Assembly: GCA_042091695.1 (NCBI GenBank)
Contig: JBELHA010000010.1
Location: 1 to 59,568, forward strand
DNA: 59,568 nt
Reading direction: 5' to 3'
Source: Flavicella sp042091695
GTDB taxonomy: Bacteria; Bacteroidota; Bacteroidia; Flavobacteriales; Flavobacteriaceae
The translations under genes and the position numbers were made by a program. How positions within the stretch are numbered: the first letter of the stretch is position 1; every line of letters begins with the position of its first letter. The notes below the pieces were generated by a model. The model made no database searches and was not told the DNA's origin. It worked only from the letters and a program-made list of their open reading frames with translations. Of this stretch, positions 18,411 through 27,005 are shown piece after piece.

Positions 18411-19496
18411 TTAATAGCGAATGATACGTTCTACTTTTCCCTTTTCTAGGTGTTTCTTTGTAGCATATCTCGTAGAAAGGGTATCTTCTACAGGTGTAAT
18501 CAAGCTCTTTACAATCTCAATGTTTTCAATTTGATAGGCCAAATCAACAAATCCTAGTCCTTGAACTTGGTTGTTTTCAATCAATAAAATTGATTTTTCA
18601 TTCGCATGTCTTCCTTTGTCTATAACCAACATATTGTCGGTGTTAAATACTGTGGTAGGAATGTGTTTTTTATAATGGCTGTTAAATTTTGGTTTGTGCT
18701 TGGCCAAAGCACTGTTAAATTTCAGCTGAGCGATCAATTCGTTGCCACATTCTTCAGTACTTATTGAAAACGTGAACTTTTGTAATTGTTTTGCTTTTGT
18801 AGTTTTTTTAAGGTAGAGTTGGTTGAGTCCTTTTTTAATGTTTTTATGTTTTCCTACATAAATGACATCTCCTTTTGTGTCATGTATATAGAAAATCCCT
18901 GTATTGCTAGAGGTATTTTCAATCAGGTTAAGAATTTTTGTTGGAACTACAGTTTCTTTATCAGCCAGTGTTTTGATTGCACTTTTTGTGATGACTTTTT
19001 TTACATCCTTGGTAAGAAGTAATTTTAATAGTTTTGTAGTAGCGATGGCGTCACCACTTGCTCTATGGCGATCATTCATTGGAATCCCAATAGATTTACA
19101 AAGTTTTCCAAGACTGTAGGAGGGGAGGTCGGGAATTAACTTTTTACTCAACTCAACGGTACAGATGGTTTCTCTTTCGTATTCAAAGCCGAGTCGTTTG
19201 AATTCAGTTCTCACTATTCTATAATCAAAAGAAGCATTATGTGCCACAAATACGCAGTCTTTCGTGATCTCGATTATTCGTTTCGCTACCTCGTAAAACT
19301 TAGGTGCAGTACGTACCATTTTGTCAGAAATACCGGTTAAGTTAACTACAAAAGGTTGTATGGGACGTTCAGGATTGATTAAGCTGATAAATTGATCTAC
19401 AATTTCATGCCCGTCAAATTTGTAAATAGCTACTTCTGTAATTCCTTCTTCATTGAATTTACCTCCTGTAGTTTCTACGTCTATGATTGCGTACAT
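18411..19496 (-). CDS. DnaQ-like 3'-5' exonuclease fused to degenerate GIY-YIG domain
   Basis: The N-terminal 170 residues form a DEDDh exonuclease related to the Pol III epsilon subunit: DVETTG (first acidic pair), VFVAHNASFDYRIV, and HRASGDAIAT with the catalytic His and last Asp. The C-terminal part has a GIY-YIG-like domain (GIFYIHDTKGDVIYVGKHKNIKKG, then NELIAQLKFNSALAKHKPKFN), resembling the exonuclease-Cho/UvrC-like fusions. The GIY-YIG arginine position appears to be Lys or Gly, so nuclease activity of that domain is doubtful. The role is probably DNA repair or proofreading of an unknown kind. The total is 361 residues. Confidence 0.9.
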   Translation of the reverse strand: MYAIIDVETTGGKFNEEGITEVAIYKFDGHEIVDQFISLINPERPIQPFVVNLTGISDKMVRTAPKFYEVAKRIIEITKDCVFVAHNASFDYRIVRTEFKRLGFEYERETICTVELSKKLIPDLPSYSLGKLCKSIGIPMNDRHRASGDAIATTKLLKLLLTKDVKKVITKSAIKTLADKETVVPTKILNLIENTSSNTGIFYIHDTKGDVIYVGKHKNIKKGLNQLYLKKTTKAKQLQKFTFSISTEECGNELIAQLKFNSALAKHKPKFNSHYKKHIPTTVFNTDNMLVIDKGRHANEKSILLIENNQVQGLGFVDLAYQIENIEIVKSLITPVEDTLSTRYATKKHLEKGKVERIIRY

Positions 19497-19553
19497 TGTT
19501 TATTTTTAATAGGTGTAATATAGTGTTTTAAATATAGATTCTGAAACAAGCGC

Positions 19554-20192
19554 TTAGTTTCTACTTCCAAATATAGCGGATCCAACTCGTATCATGGAAC
19601 TTCCAGCCTCTATGGCTATTTTATAGTCACCACTCATACCCATCGATAGTATTTCCAATTTTGTAGTTTTGAAAAAAGTATGTAATTGAGTGAATTCCTC
19701 ATGAATTTGTTGCTTGTTTTCAGTAAAAGTAGCCATTCCCATAAGACCTTCTATTTTTACATTGTGCAAGGGGGTCTTGTCAAGTTCTTCTAGAATTTCT
19801 TTTGTAGAGTCGTAGCTCAAACCAAACTTACTGTCTTCAGTGGCTATTTTCACTTGTAACAAACAACCGATGGTTCTATTGTGTTTTTTTGCTTGTTTGT
19901 CTACTTCTTTTAAGGTTTCGAAACTGTCAATACCGTGTATCAATGCAACAAAAGGAGCGATGTATTTCACTTTGTTTTTTTGCAAGTGCCCGATCAAATG
20001 CCAAGCGATATCTTTTGGTAGTTCTTGGTGTTTTTCGACCATTTCTTGGACTCTATTTTCTCCAAAAACACGTTGTCCTGCATCGTAGGCCTCCTGCAAA
20101 GCGGAAATTGGTTTTGTTTTTGACACAGCAACTAAAGTTACGTGATTTGGTAAGTCAGTTAGCGTAGCTTGTAACCGTTTGGAAATTGACAT
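19554..20192 (-). CDS. yggS: YggS-family pyridoxal-phosphate homeostasis protein
   Basis: YggS/PLPBP proteins bind pyridoxal 5'-phosphate and buffer its free level; no enzymatic activity is known. The 212-residue product has the PLP-lysine segment LVAVSKTKP, then FGENRVQEM, WHLIGHLQKNKVKYI, and the phosphate-binding end MGMSGDYKIAIEAGSSMIRVGSAIFG. Length is slightly shorter than the E. coli protein but complete. It is 57 bp upstream of the exonuclease gene in the same direction. Confidence 0.95.
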   Translation of the reverse strand: MSISKRLQATLTDLPNHVTLVAVSKTKPISALQEAYDAGQRVFGENRVQEMVEKHQELPKDIAWHLIGHLQKNKVKYIAPFVALIHGIDSFETLKEVDKQAKKHNRTIGCLLQVKIATEDSKFGLSYDSTKEILEELDKTPLHNVKIEGLMGMATFTENKQQIHEEFTQLHTFFKTTKLEILSMGMSGDYKIAIEAGSSMIRVGSAIFGSRN

Positions 20193-20330
20193 ATAAGATT
20201 CTTATATTTTCGATAATTGAGAATTCAAAGATACTGAATTTTAAGGTTTAATTTTTCGACATTTTAAAGAATTCATAAAATAAAAGTAGTAAATGGTACT
20301 TTTATTAAAATATTTTAGGCGAAACCAAAA

Positions 20331-20360
20331 AAAAGGCTACTTTTTTCAAAATAGCCTTTT
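20331..20360 (-). terminator. Terminator of the serC-serA unit
   Basis: AAAAGGCTA and TAGCCTTTT enclose a 12-nt loop. On the minus strand the hairpin runs into eight Ts, 21 bp after the serA stop. Confidence 0.85.
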
Positions 20361-20380
20361 AGTAGAGTAGGTAGAAATTG

Positions 20381-21331
20381 TTATTTCAACAAATCAATAA
20401 TTTGAGTTGCCAATTCACTTCCAATTCTATCTTGAGCTTCTCCTGTAGCAGCACCAATATGAGGTGTCAAAGAAACTTTAGGGTTCATCAAAATTTGTGT
20501 CGCTGGTTTTGGCTCAGTTTCAAATACATCTAAAGCAGCACCTGACAGTTTTCCAGAATCCAAAGCGGCAATCAATGCAACTTCATCAATCACACCACCA
20601 CGAGCAGCATTGGCGATGAATGCACCGTCTTTCATACTTTCGATTTCTTGTTTTCCAATCACGTAGTTGTCTTGAGCGGGAACATGTAACGTAACAAAAT
20701 CAGCTTGTTTTAATACCTCTTCTTTCGAAGTAGTCGCAACATTAATTGTTACAGACTGACCGTCGATAAAATCAAGTTTGATATCTGCAGCCTCCATAAA
20801 AGGATCAAAAGCAACTACTTTCATTCCCAATCTAAGTGCAATGGCAGCAGTAGCTTGTCCGATACGTCCAAATCCTAAGACACCCAATGTTTTTCCTTTC
20901 AATTCAATCCCTGCTCCGTATGCTTTCTTTAGACCTTTAAAGTTTGAATCACCTTCTAAAGGCATGTTTCTGTTGGCATCATTTAAAAAACGAACCATTC
21001 CAGATAAATGTGCAAATACCAATTCCCCAACAGAGTGAGATGAGGCAGCAGGTGTGTTGATTACGTGCAACCCATTGTCTCTAGCGTATTGTACGTCGAT
21101 ATTATCCATACCAACACCACCACGTCCGATAATCTTTATAGAAGGACAAGCATCGATCAATTCTTGACGTACTGTAGTAGCACTACGTACCAATAAAACG
21201 TCAATATTTTCTTCGTTGATATAGTTTTCTAATTGTTCTTGAGCAACTGTAGTTAAGATTACTTCATAACCTGCAGCTTCTAATGCTGTAACACCACTTT
21301 GTGCCAATCCGTCATTTGCTAATACTTTCAT
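20381..21331 (-). CDS. serA: D-3-phosphoglycerate dehydrogenase (short type)
   Basis: The first step of serine synthesis: it oxidises 3-phosphoglycerate to 3-phosphohydroxypyruvate with NAD+. At 316 residues it is the short form without the ACT regulatory domain, so it is unlikely to be inhibited by serine through ACT. It shows GRGGVGMDNIDV, the Rossmann motif LGFGRIGQATA, the catalytic arginine in NAARGGVIDE, and the catalytic histidine in TPHIGAATGEAQ. It lies 40 bp after serC on the same strand, so both serine steps are co-expressed. Confidence 0.94.
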   Translation of the reverse strand: MKVLANDGLAQSGVTALEAAGYEVILTTVAQEQLENYINEENIDVLLVRSATTVRQELIDACPSIKIIGRGGVGMDNIDVQYARDNGLHVINTPAASSHSVGELVFAHLSGMVRFLNDANRNMPLEGDSNFKGLKKAYGAGIELKGKTLGVLGFGRIGQATAAIALRLGMKVVAFDPFMEAADIKLDFIDGQSVTINVATTSKEEVLKQADFVTLHVPAQDNYVIGKQEIESMKDGAFIANAARGGVIDEVALIAALDSGKLSGAALDVFETEPKPATQILMNPKVSLTPHIGAATGEAQDRIGSELATQIIDLLK

Positions 21332-21371
21332 TTTTTCAATATTTTGTGTGGTTAAACACTTATTAATAAGA

Positions 21372-22433
21372 TTACTTGTTTAATTCTTGCATTGCATCTA
21401 CCAATACTTGTATACTTTCTAACGGCATAGCATTGTAAATACTCGCTCTGTAGCCACCAACAGATCTGTGTCCATTGATTCCACTAATTCCTGCTGCTAG
21501 ACAAATAGCATCAAACTTTTCTTTTTGAGAGTCATCTGCTAAGGTAAAGGTTACGTTCATATTAGAACGATCTTCTTTAGCTGCAAAACCAACAAAAGAT
21601 GGGTTGTTATCTACTTCGTTGTATAAAAGCGCTGCTTTTTCTTCGTTTATTTTTTCGATAGCACTCACACCACCTTTTTCTTTCAACCATTCTAGGGTTA
21701 GCATAGAAACGTATACTGCAAATACTGGAGGAGTGTTGAACATACTTCCCGCTTTGGCATGCACTGCATAGTCTAAAATAGATGGGATATCTCTTCCAGA
21801 AGCTCCGAATACAGCATCATTTACAATCACTAATGTCGTACCTGCTGGTCCTAAGTTTTTCTGTGCTCCAGCATAAATTACGTCAAACTGACTCACATCA
21901 ATTTTTCTTGAAAAAATATCTGAACTCATATCCACTACTTTCAACACATCTCCTTTCGGGAAATCTTTGATTTGTGTTCCGAAAATAGTATTGTTCGATG
22001 TCATATGTAGGTAAGCAGCGTCCGAAGGAACTTCGTAACTTTTAGGAATGTAATTGTAACCTTTGTCTTTTGAACTAGCTACAACCACTGCTTCTCCAAA
22101 TTTCTTTGCTTCTTTCAGTGCTTTTGCACTCCAAGACCCAGTATCTAAATATGCACTTTTACCACCTTCTTTTAACAGGTTATATGGCGCCATCAAAAAC
22201 TCTGTACTTGCACCACCTTGTACGAAAAGAACTGAATAGCCTTCTGGTACTTCTAGTAATTCTTTTACCAATGCGATCGCATTGTCCATGACAGCTATAA
22301 AATCTTTACTACGGTGAGAGATTTCAACGAGTGATAAACCTAAACCATTAAAGTCTACAACAGCTTCACTTGCTTTTTTTAATACTTCTTGTGGCAGTAT
22401 TGAGGGACCTGCACTAAAATTATGTTTTTTCAT
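21372..22433 (-). CDS. serC: Phosphoserine aminotransferase
   Basis: This PLP enzyme converts 3-phosphohydroxypyruvate to phosphoserine using glutamate. The start at 22433 (MKKHNFSAGPSILPQEVL) is preferred since the family begins with (N)FSAGPA/S; the longer frame adds 18 unmatched residues. The product has 353 residues. PLP-binding Lys lies in VIYAGAQKNLGPAGTT, and the C-terminal GHRSVGGYRASIYNAMP binds the phosphate of the substrate. It is followed directly by serA. Confidence 0.96.
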   Translation of the reverse strand: MKKHNFSAGPSILPQEVLKKASEAVVDFNGLGLSLVEISHRSKDFIAVMDNAIALVKELLEVPEGYSVLFVQGGASTEFLMAPYNLLKEGGKSAYLDTGSWSAKALKEAKKFGEAVVVASSKDKGYNYIPKSYEVPSDAAYLHMTSNNTIFGTQIKDFPKGDVLKVVDMSSDIFSRKIDVSQFDVIYAGAQKNLGPAGTTLVIVNDAVFGASGRDIPSILDYAVHAKAGSMFNTPPVFAVYVSMLTLEWLKEKGGVSAIEKINEEKAALLYNEVDNNPSFVGFAAKEDRSNMNVTFTLADDSQKEKFDAICLAAGISGINGHRSVGGYRASIYNAMPLESIQVLVDAMQELNK

Positions 22434-22527
22434 TGGTATTCTTTTCTGATGATTAATCTCGTTAAAACGAGTCACAAATTTCGACAATTATATTTGTATT
22501 ACAATTGAAATAATGTGAAATTTTAAA

Positions 22528-23586
22528 TTAAATATTTAACAAAAAGCTAACAGTATCTACATTGTCTGCATAATCCCATAATTGAGGTTTTTGTGTTTCC
22601 CCTAAAGGAACAGCCTGTAACTTACTGATATTACTTGTTGTACATTGTATTTTGTCTTTGTTTTGAGTCAATTGTTCCTTTAAAGAATCGATATCTTCAT
22701 AATACTCGTAAAAAAGGGATGAAATTGGGGAAGAAAAACTAGTGTCTTCTTTCAACATCAAAAACCCATTTTCTCGTATGTCAAAAAGACTCATTAAATA
22801 GACGGCCTTGTTGTATTCATAGTTATTAGCATATCTGTCGTAATTAACGATGTCTTTATGCTTGAAAACAGCTTTGAAAATTCGATCTAATTCAAAACCT
22901 TTTGGTAAGAATATTTTTGAAATACTACGACATCCCAGCCCAAAATACTGAAAGATATCATTGCTCATCGCTTCGAGTTCTTCTTCAGTCTCCTTGCCTG
23001 AAAGAACGGCTACAGTATTTCTGTTTTTTCGTATGATGTGTGGGTGTTTTCCAAAATAGTACTCAAAATAACGCGCTGTATTATCACTTCCTGTTGCAAT
23101 CACTGCATCAAAGCCTTCTAGCTTTTCTTCCGTAAAAGTGATCAGATCTTTAAACTCAGGGTTTATGTATTGCAAGTATTTTGCAATTAAAGGAATAAAG
23201 TACTTGTCATTAGAGGATAATTTTGCCAACACATGATGCCCCGAAATAAGAACACTTAAAAAATCGTGAAAGCCAACAAGGGGAATGTTACCAGCCATTA
23301 TAATGGCAATCGTTTTTGGTTTTTTTGTATCAAATTGATAGGTGTTTAACCAAGTCGTTAAGTTTTCCTCAGTCAGTGCTTTTGCCCAACTTTCTAATGA
23401 AAACAACACATTCTCTTCTGTAAACCATCCATTGTATTCCTTCGCTCTTTTAATTTGCATTGCAAAAGCATCAAAAAATAAATCATTGTGAGGGATGCCC
23501 TCAATTTTTAGTGTCTTGTCCACACTAAATTGGGCTAAAAATCTACCTAATGCTACAAATGCATTCTTTCTTTGTTCGATTTTCAT
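22528..23586 (-). CDS. LuxC-like acyl-CoA reductase
   Basis: The 352-residue protein resembles acyl-CoA reductases (LuxC family) that reduce activated acyl groups to aldehydes with NADPH. The Rossmann-like segment IAIIMAGNIPLVGFHDFLSVLISG is typical, and the catalytic Cys is probably the one in FQYFGLGCRSISKIFLP. In other Bacteroidota I recall this gene next to serC with a 4Fe-4S ferredoxin gene between or beside them. Here only 94 bp separates it from serC and no ferredoxin frame is visible. The physiological substrate is unknown. Confidence 0.87.
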   Translation of the reverse strand: MKIEQRKNAFVALGRFLAQFSVDKTLKIEGIPHNDLFFDAFAMQIKRAKEYNGWFTEENVLFSLESWAKALTEENLTTWLNTYQFDTKKPKTIAIIMAGNIPLVGFHDFLSVLISGHHVLAKLSSNDKYFIPLIAKYLQYINPEFKDLITFTEEKLEGFDAVIATGSDNTARYFEYYFGKHPHIIRKNRNTVAVLSGKETEEELEAMSNDIFQYFGLGCRSISKIFLPKGFELDRIFKAVFKHKDIVNYDRYANNYEYNKAVYLMSLFDIRENGFLMLKEDTSFSSPISSLFYEYYEDIDSLKEQLTQNKDKIQCTTSNISKLQAVPLGETQKPQLWDYADNVDTVSFLLNI

Positions 23587-23743
23587 GGTATTGTATTTAA
23601 GCTGACAAAAATAGTTATTATTCTATAAAAAAACGCTCAAATAGAGGGTTAAATAATCCTGCTACCCAAATTTTTCCTCTATTTGTAAAATAATTGATTT
23701 TCTATGATTTTACCATGTTTTTTATGACAAAAAACAGCAACTA

Positions 23744-23788
23744 ATTTATAGATATGATAGTTTTTAAGATATATAATCTATAAATTTG
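23744..23788 (+). promoter_or_regulatory. ndh promoter with overlapping inverted repeat
   Basis: A -7 box TAAATTTG lies at 23781-23788, 20 nt before the ndh ATG. A perfect 10-bp inverted repeat, ATTTATAGAT (23744-23753) and ATCTATAAAT (23776-23785), overlaps this box. A repressor or redox sensor bound there would block the promoter. The regulator is unknown. Confidence 0.5.
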
Positions 23789-23807
23789 CAGTGTAAACTA
23801 CTGAAAT

Positions 23808-25097
23808 ATGAATATTCCAAAAATGAGCATCCCTAGAGTTGTGATTGTCGGTGGAGGATTTGCCGGAGTAGCACTTTCAAAAGGATTGAGAAATAAAGAG
23901 GTACAAGTTGTATTGATAGATCGTCATAACTACCATACATTTCAACCTTTGCTATACCAAGTGGCAACAGGTGGTTTGGAGCCTGGATCTATTGCATTTC
24001 CATTGCGTAAAACTTTGAATGACGTAGATAATTATTATTACAGACTGACTGAAGTTCAGTCTGTAGATTCAGAAAATAAAAAGATACATACAACCATTGG
24101 CTCCCTAGATTATGATATTTTGGTGTTAGCCACTGGCTCCAAGACAAACTTTTTTGGCAATACAAATATTGAAAAATACAGTATGCCAATGAAGACTATT
24201 CCTCAGTCATTAAATATAAGAAGTTTGATTCTCGAAAATTTAGAGCAGGCTCTGTTGACCAATGATTTAGATGAAAGAAATGCCTTGATGAATTTTGTCA
24301 TTGTTGGTGGAGGACCGACCGGTGTTGAATTGGCAGGCGCTATTGCAGAAATGAAAAAGGATATTTTTCAAAAAGATTATCCTGATTTGGACATTCGTCA
24401 AATGGAAATCAATATCATTGAAGGATCTTCTAATCTTTTAGATGCAATGAGCCAAAAATCAACTAATAAAGCAGAAGATTTTTTAGCTAGTTTGGGTGTC
24501 AATATCTGGAAAAATGTAATTGTTACGGATTACGACGGGAAAACAGTGCGTACCAACTCAGATTTGGTCTTAGACACCGAAATTGTCATTTGGGCTGCAG
24601 GTGTTGAAGGTACTGCCATGCCAGGATTGAAAGATTCATGTATTGTCGAGCGTGCAAAGCGCATCAAGGTAGATGTTTTTAATAGGGTAGAGGGCTATGA
24701 TTCCATTTATGCTATTGGAGATGTCGCTTCTATGGTTTCAGATACATATCCTCAAGGTCATGCTATGATGGCGCAACCCGCGATACAGCAAGGAGTACTT
24801 TTGGCAAAAAATTTAATCAAAGAACTCAAAGGAAAACCAATGACTCCTTTTGTCTATAATGACAAAGGATCTATGGCTACGATTGGAAGAAACAAGGCTG
24901 TTGTAGATCTACCTGCCTGGAAGTTTCAAGGTGTTTTCGCTTGGTTTGTATGGATGTTCGTACATCTTTTTTCTCTGATAGGAATTCGCAATAAAATTGT
25001 GGTCTTTTTCAATTGGGTATATAGCTATATCCGCTTGGATAGAGAAACACGTTTGATTGTGAGACCTTTTAAAAATAAATCGAAAGAATCCTTTTAA
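23808..25097 (+). CDS. ndh: Type II NADH:quinone oxidoreductase (NDH-2)
   Basis: A single-subunit, non-proton-pumping NADH dehydrogenase that feeds electrons from NADH through FAD into the quinone pool. The 429-residue protein has FAD-binding VIVGGGFAGVALSKGL at the N-terminus, RHNYHTFQPLLYQVATGGLEP typical of NDH-2, the NADH-binding FVIVGGGPTGVELAGA, and the second FAD motif YAIGDVASM. The C-terminal segment FAWFVWMFVHLFSLIGIRNK is an amphipathic membrane anchor. It is monocistronic. Confidence 0.93.
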   Translation: MNIPKMSIPRVVIVGGGFAGVALSKGLRNKEVQVVLIDRHNYHTFQPLLYQVATGGLEPGSIAFPLRKTLNDVDNYYYRLTEVQSVDSENKKIHTTIGSLDYDILVLATGSKTNFFGNTNIEKYSMPMKTIPQSLNIRSLILENLEQALLTNDLDERNALMNFVIVGGGPTGVELAGAIAEMKKDIFQKDYPDLDIRQMEINIIEGSSNLLDAMSQKSTNKAEDFLASLGVNIWKNVIVTDYDGKTVRTNSDLVLDTEIVIWAAGVEGTAMPGLKDSCIVERAKRIKVDVFNRVEGYDSIYAIGDVASMVSDTYPQGHAMMAQPAIQQGVLLAKNLIKELKGKPMTPFVYNDKGSMATIGRNKAVVDLPAWKFQGVFAWFVWMFVHLFSLIGIRNKIVVFFNWVYSYIRLDRETRLIVRPFKNKSKESF

Positions 25098-25194
25098 TTT
25101 CGTTGTATTTAGCGAACTTTATACTTTTAAATACTACGCTTCGTACATATATATAAAGCGTATACTATACTGATACCATCAACAGTTCTGCATC

Positions 25195-26610
25195 ATGAAA
25201 ATTGAACAAATTTATACTGGTTGCCTCTCACAAGGCGCTTATTATATTCACAGTGAAGGTGAAGTTGCTATTATTGACCCTATGCGTGAAGTGGGGAGCT
25301 ACCTTCAGAAGGCGAAACAAGACGATGCAAATATTGTATATGTTTTTGAAACTCATTTTCATGCAGACTTTGTAAGCGGTCATGTTTCTTTAGCTGAAAA
25401 AACCGGAGCTACGATTGTGTTTGGACCAACAGCTAAGACCAACTACCAGATACAAAACGCCAGAGATAAAGAAGTATTTAAGGTGGGAGCTTTGACGATT
25501 GAAGCTTTGCATACACCTGGACATACTTCAGAAAGTACTTGTTACTTATTGCGAGATGCTACTGGTAAAGAAATAGCTATTTTCACAGGAGATACTCTAT
25601 TTTTGGGAGATGTAGGAAGGCCTGACTTAGCTCAAAAAACAGAGGGTTTGACTACTGAAATATTAGCAGGACAACTCTTCGATAGTTTGCGAACTAAGAT
25701 CTTACCATTGGGGGATGATTTATTAGTATACCCTGGTCATGGCGCAGGATCTGCTTGTGGTAAAAATATGATGAAAGCTACTGTAGACACCTTGGGTAAT
25801 CAGAAAAAAAACAATTATGCTCTTCGCTCGGACATGACAAAAGACGAGTTTATTGAACAAGTAACTTCGGAGCTCAACGCACCTCCTTCTTATTTTCCTT
25901 TGAATGTTGCACTCAATAAAAACGGGTATGAAGATGTTGAAACTATAATAGAAAAGGGAAATATTGCGCTTTCTCCTGAGCGTTTTGAGGCAGTTGCTAA
26001 AGCGTCTAATGCCATTGTGTTAGATGTTCGCCATCAATTTGACTACGCAAAATCACATATACCTTCTAGTATATTTATCGGAATCGATGGTAGTTTTGCT
26101 CCCTGGGTAGGTGCTTTGATAGTAGATGTACAACAACCTATTTTACTTGTAGTTGAGGAGGATGCTGTTGAAGAAACCATAACTAGATTATCTAGAGTCG
26201 GTTTTGACGGAACGTTGGGCTACTTAAAAGGAGGAATGCAAGCATGGAAAGATGCTGGTAAAGAAACTGATCGTCTAGAAGAACTAAGCGCAGAGGAATT
26301 TGCGAGTCTATCAAATAATAATGAGATATCCATGTTTGATGTTCGCAAGCAGTCAGAATGTGATTTGGGAATGGTGGCAGCTGCTGAGCACACGCCTTTG
26401 ACTGATTTTAATACCTATATGGAACGCTTTTCAACACAAAAAACCTCTTATGTGTATTGTGGTGGTGGCTATCGATCGGTGATTGCTATTTCTATATTGA
26501 AATCACGTGGTGTTCACAATATAGTCAATGTGTTAGGAGGCTATGCCGCTATAAAGAATACGGACATTGCTAAAGTTGGAAATAGTGATGGGACTTCTTG
26601 CTCAAACTAA
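25195..26610 (+). CDS. MBL-fold hydrolase with two rhodanese domains
   Basis: A 471-residue sulfur-metabolism protein. Residues about 1-245 form an ETHE1-like metallo-beta-lactamase domain with metal ligands in THFHADFVSGH, TPGHTSEST and TGDTLFLGDVGRPDL. This fits a persulfide dioxygenase, which oxidises glutathione or bacillithiol persulfide. Two rhodanese modules follow. The first (LDVRHQFDYAKSHIP) lacks the loop cysteine (LVVEEDAVEE) and should be inactive. The second has an intact loop, YCGGGYRS. Persulfide chemistry is a family inference. A 7-bp inverted repeat (TACGCTT/AAGCGTA) lies upstream near 25135-25165. Confidence 0.9.
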   Translation: MKIEQIYTGCLSQGAYYIHSEGEVAIIDPMREVGSYLQKAKQDDANIVYVFETHFHADFVSGHVSLAEKTGATIVFGPTAKTNYQIQNARDKEVFKVGALTIEALHTPGHTSESTCYLLRDATGKEIAIFTGDTLFLGDVGRPDLAQKTEGLTTEILAGQLFDSLRTKILPLGDDLLVYPGHGAGSACGKNMMKATVDTLGNQKKNNYALRSDMTKDEFIEQVTSELNAPPSYFPLNVALNKNGYEDVETIIEKGNIALSPERFEAVAKASNAIVLDVRHQFDYAKSHIPSSIFIGIDGSFAPWVGALIVDVQQPILLVVEEDAVEETITRLSRVGFDGTLGYLKGGMQAWKDAGKETDRLEELSAEEFASLSNNNEISMFDVRKQSECDLGMVAAAEHTPLTDFNTYMERFSTQKTSYVYCGGGYRSVIAISILKSRGVHNIVNVLGGYAAIKNTDIAKVGNSDGTSCSN

Positions 26611-26617
26611 ATAGGTA

Positions 26618-26782
26618 TCAACCACAGCATTTTTTATACTTACGACCACTTCCACATGGACAAGGGGTGTTGCGGCCTACTTTGGGCGCTGCTCTTTCGT
26701 AAGAATCATTTGAACCACAACAACTTGAATTGCTACAACAAGATGTTTCTGATGTATTTGATTTGACTGCTGTATTTGACAT
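26618..26782 (-). CDS. Small Cys-rich protein with SEC-C zinc motif
   Basis: A 54-residue product starting at 26782 (MSNTAVKSNTSETSCCS). The C-terminal 20 residues are a clear SEC-C motif, RNTPCPCGSGRKYKKCCG, the zinc-binding element found at the SecA C-terminus and in free-standing SEC-C proteins. The N-terminal half carries two further cysteine pairs (SCCSNSSCCGS), giving eight cysteines in total. The stop codon is 8 nt from the convergent MBL-rhodanese stop. Its role is unknown; a metal- or ribosome-binding accessory protein is plausible. Confidence 0.85.
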   Translation of the reverse strand: MSNTAVKSNTSETSCCSNSSCCGSNDSYERAAPKVGRNTPCPCGSGRKYKKCCG

Positions 26783-27005
26783 ATTTAAATCTTTATTGTT
26801 TTTTATTAAATAGTAAAAATTATACTATAAGTTGGGCAAGCTTTGCAATGCAAAAAAAATCAATAGTATTCATAAACAGACTGTATCCATATAAAATAAT
26901 GATGCATTGTCTTTTTAGCGTAACTTTTATTAGGTAGAAATAGGGAACATTATTACTTTATAGTAGTTGTTTTCTATTTACAAACCTTTATAACAGTTGT
27001 GTGTT

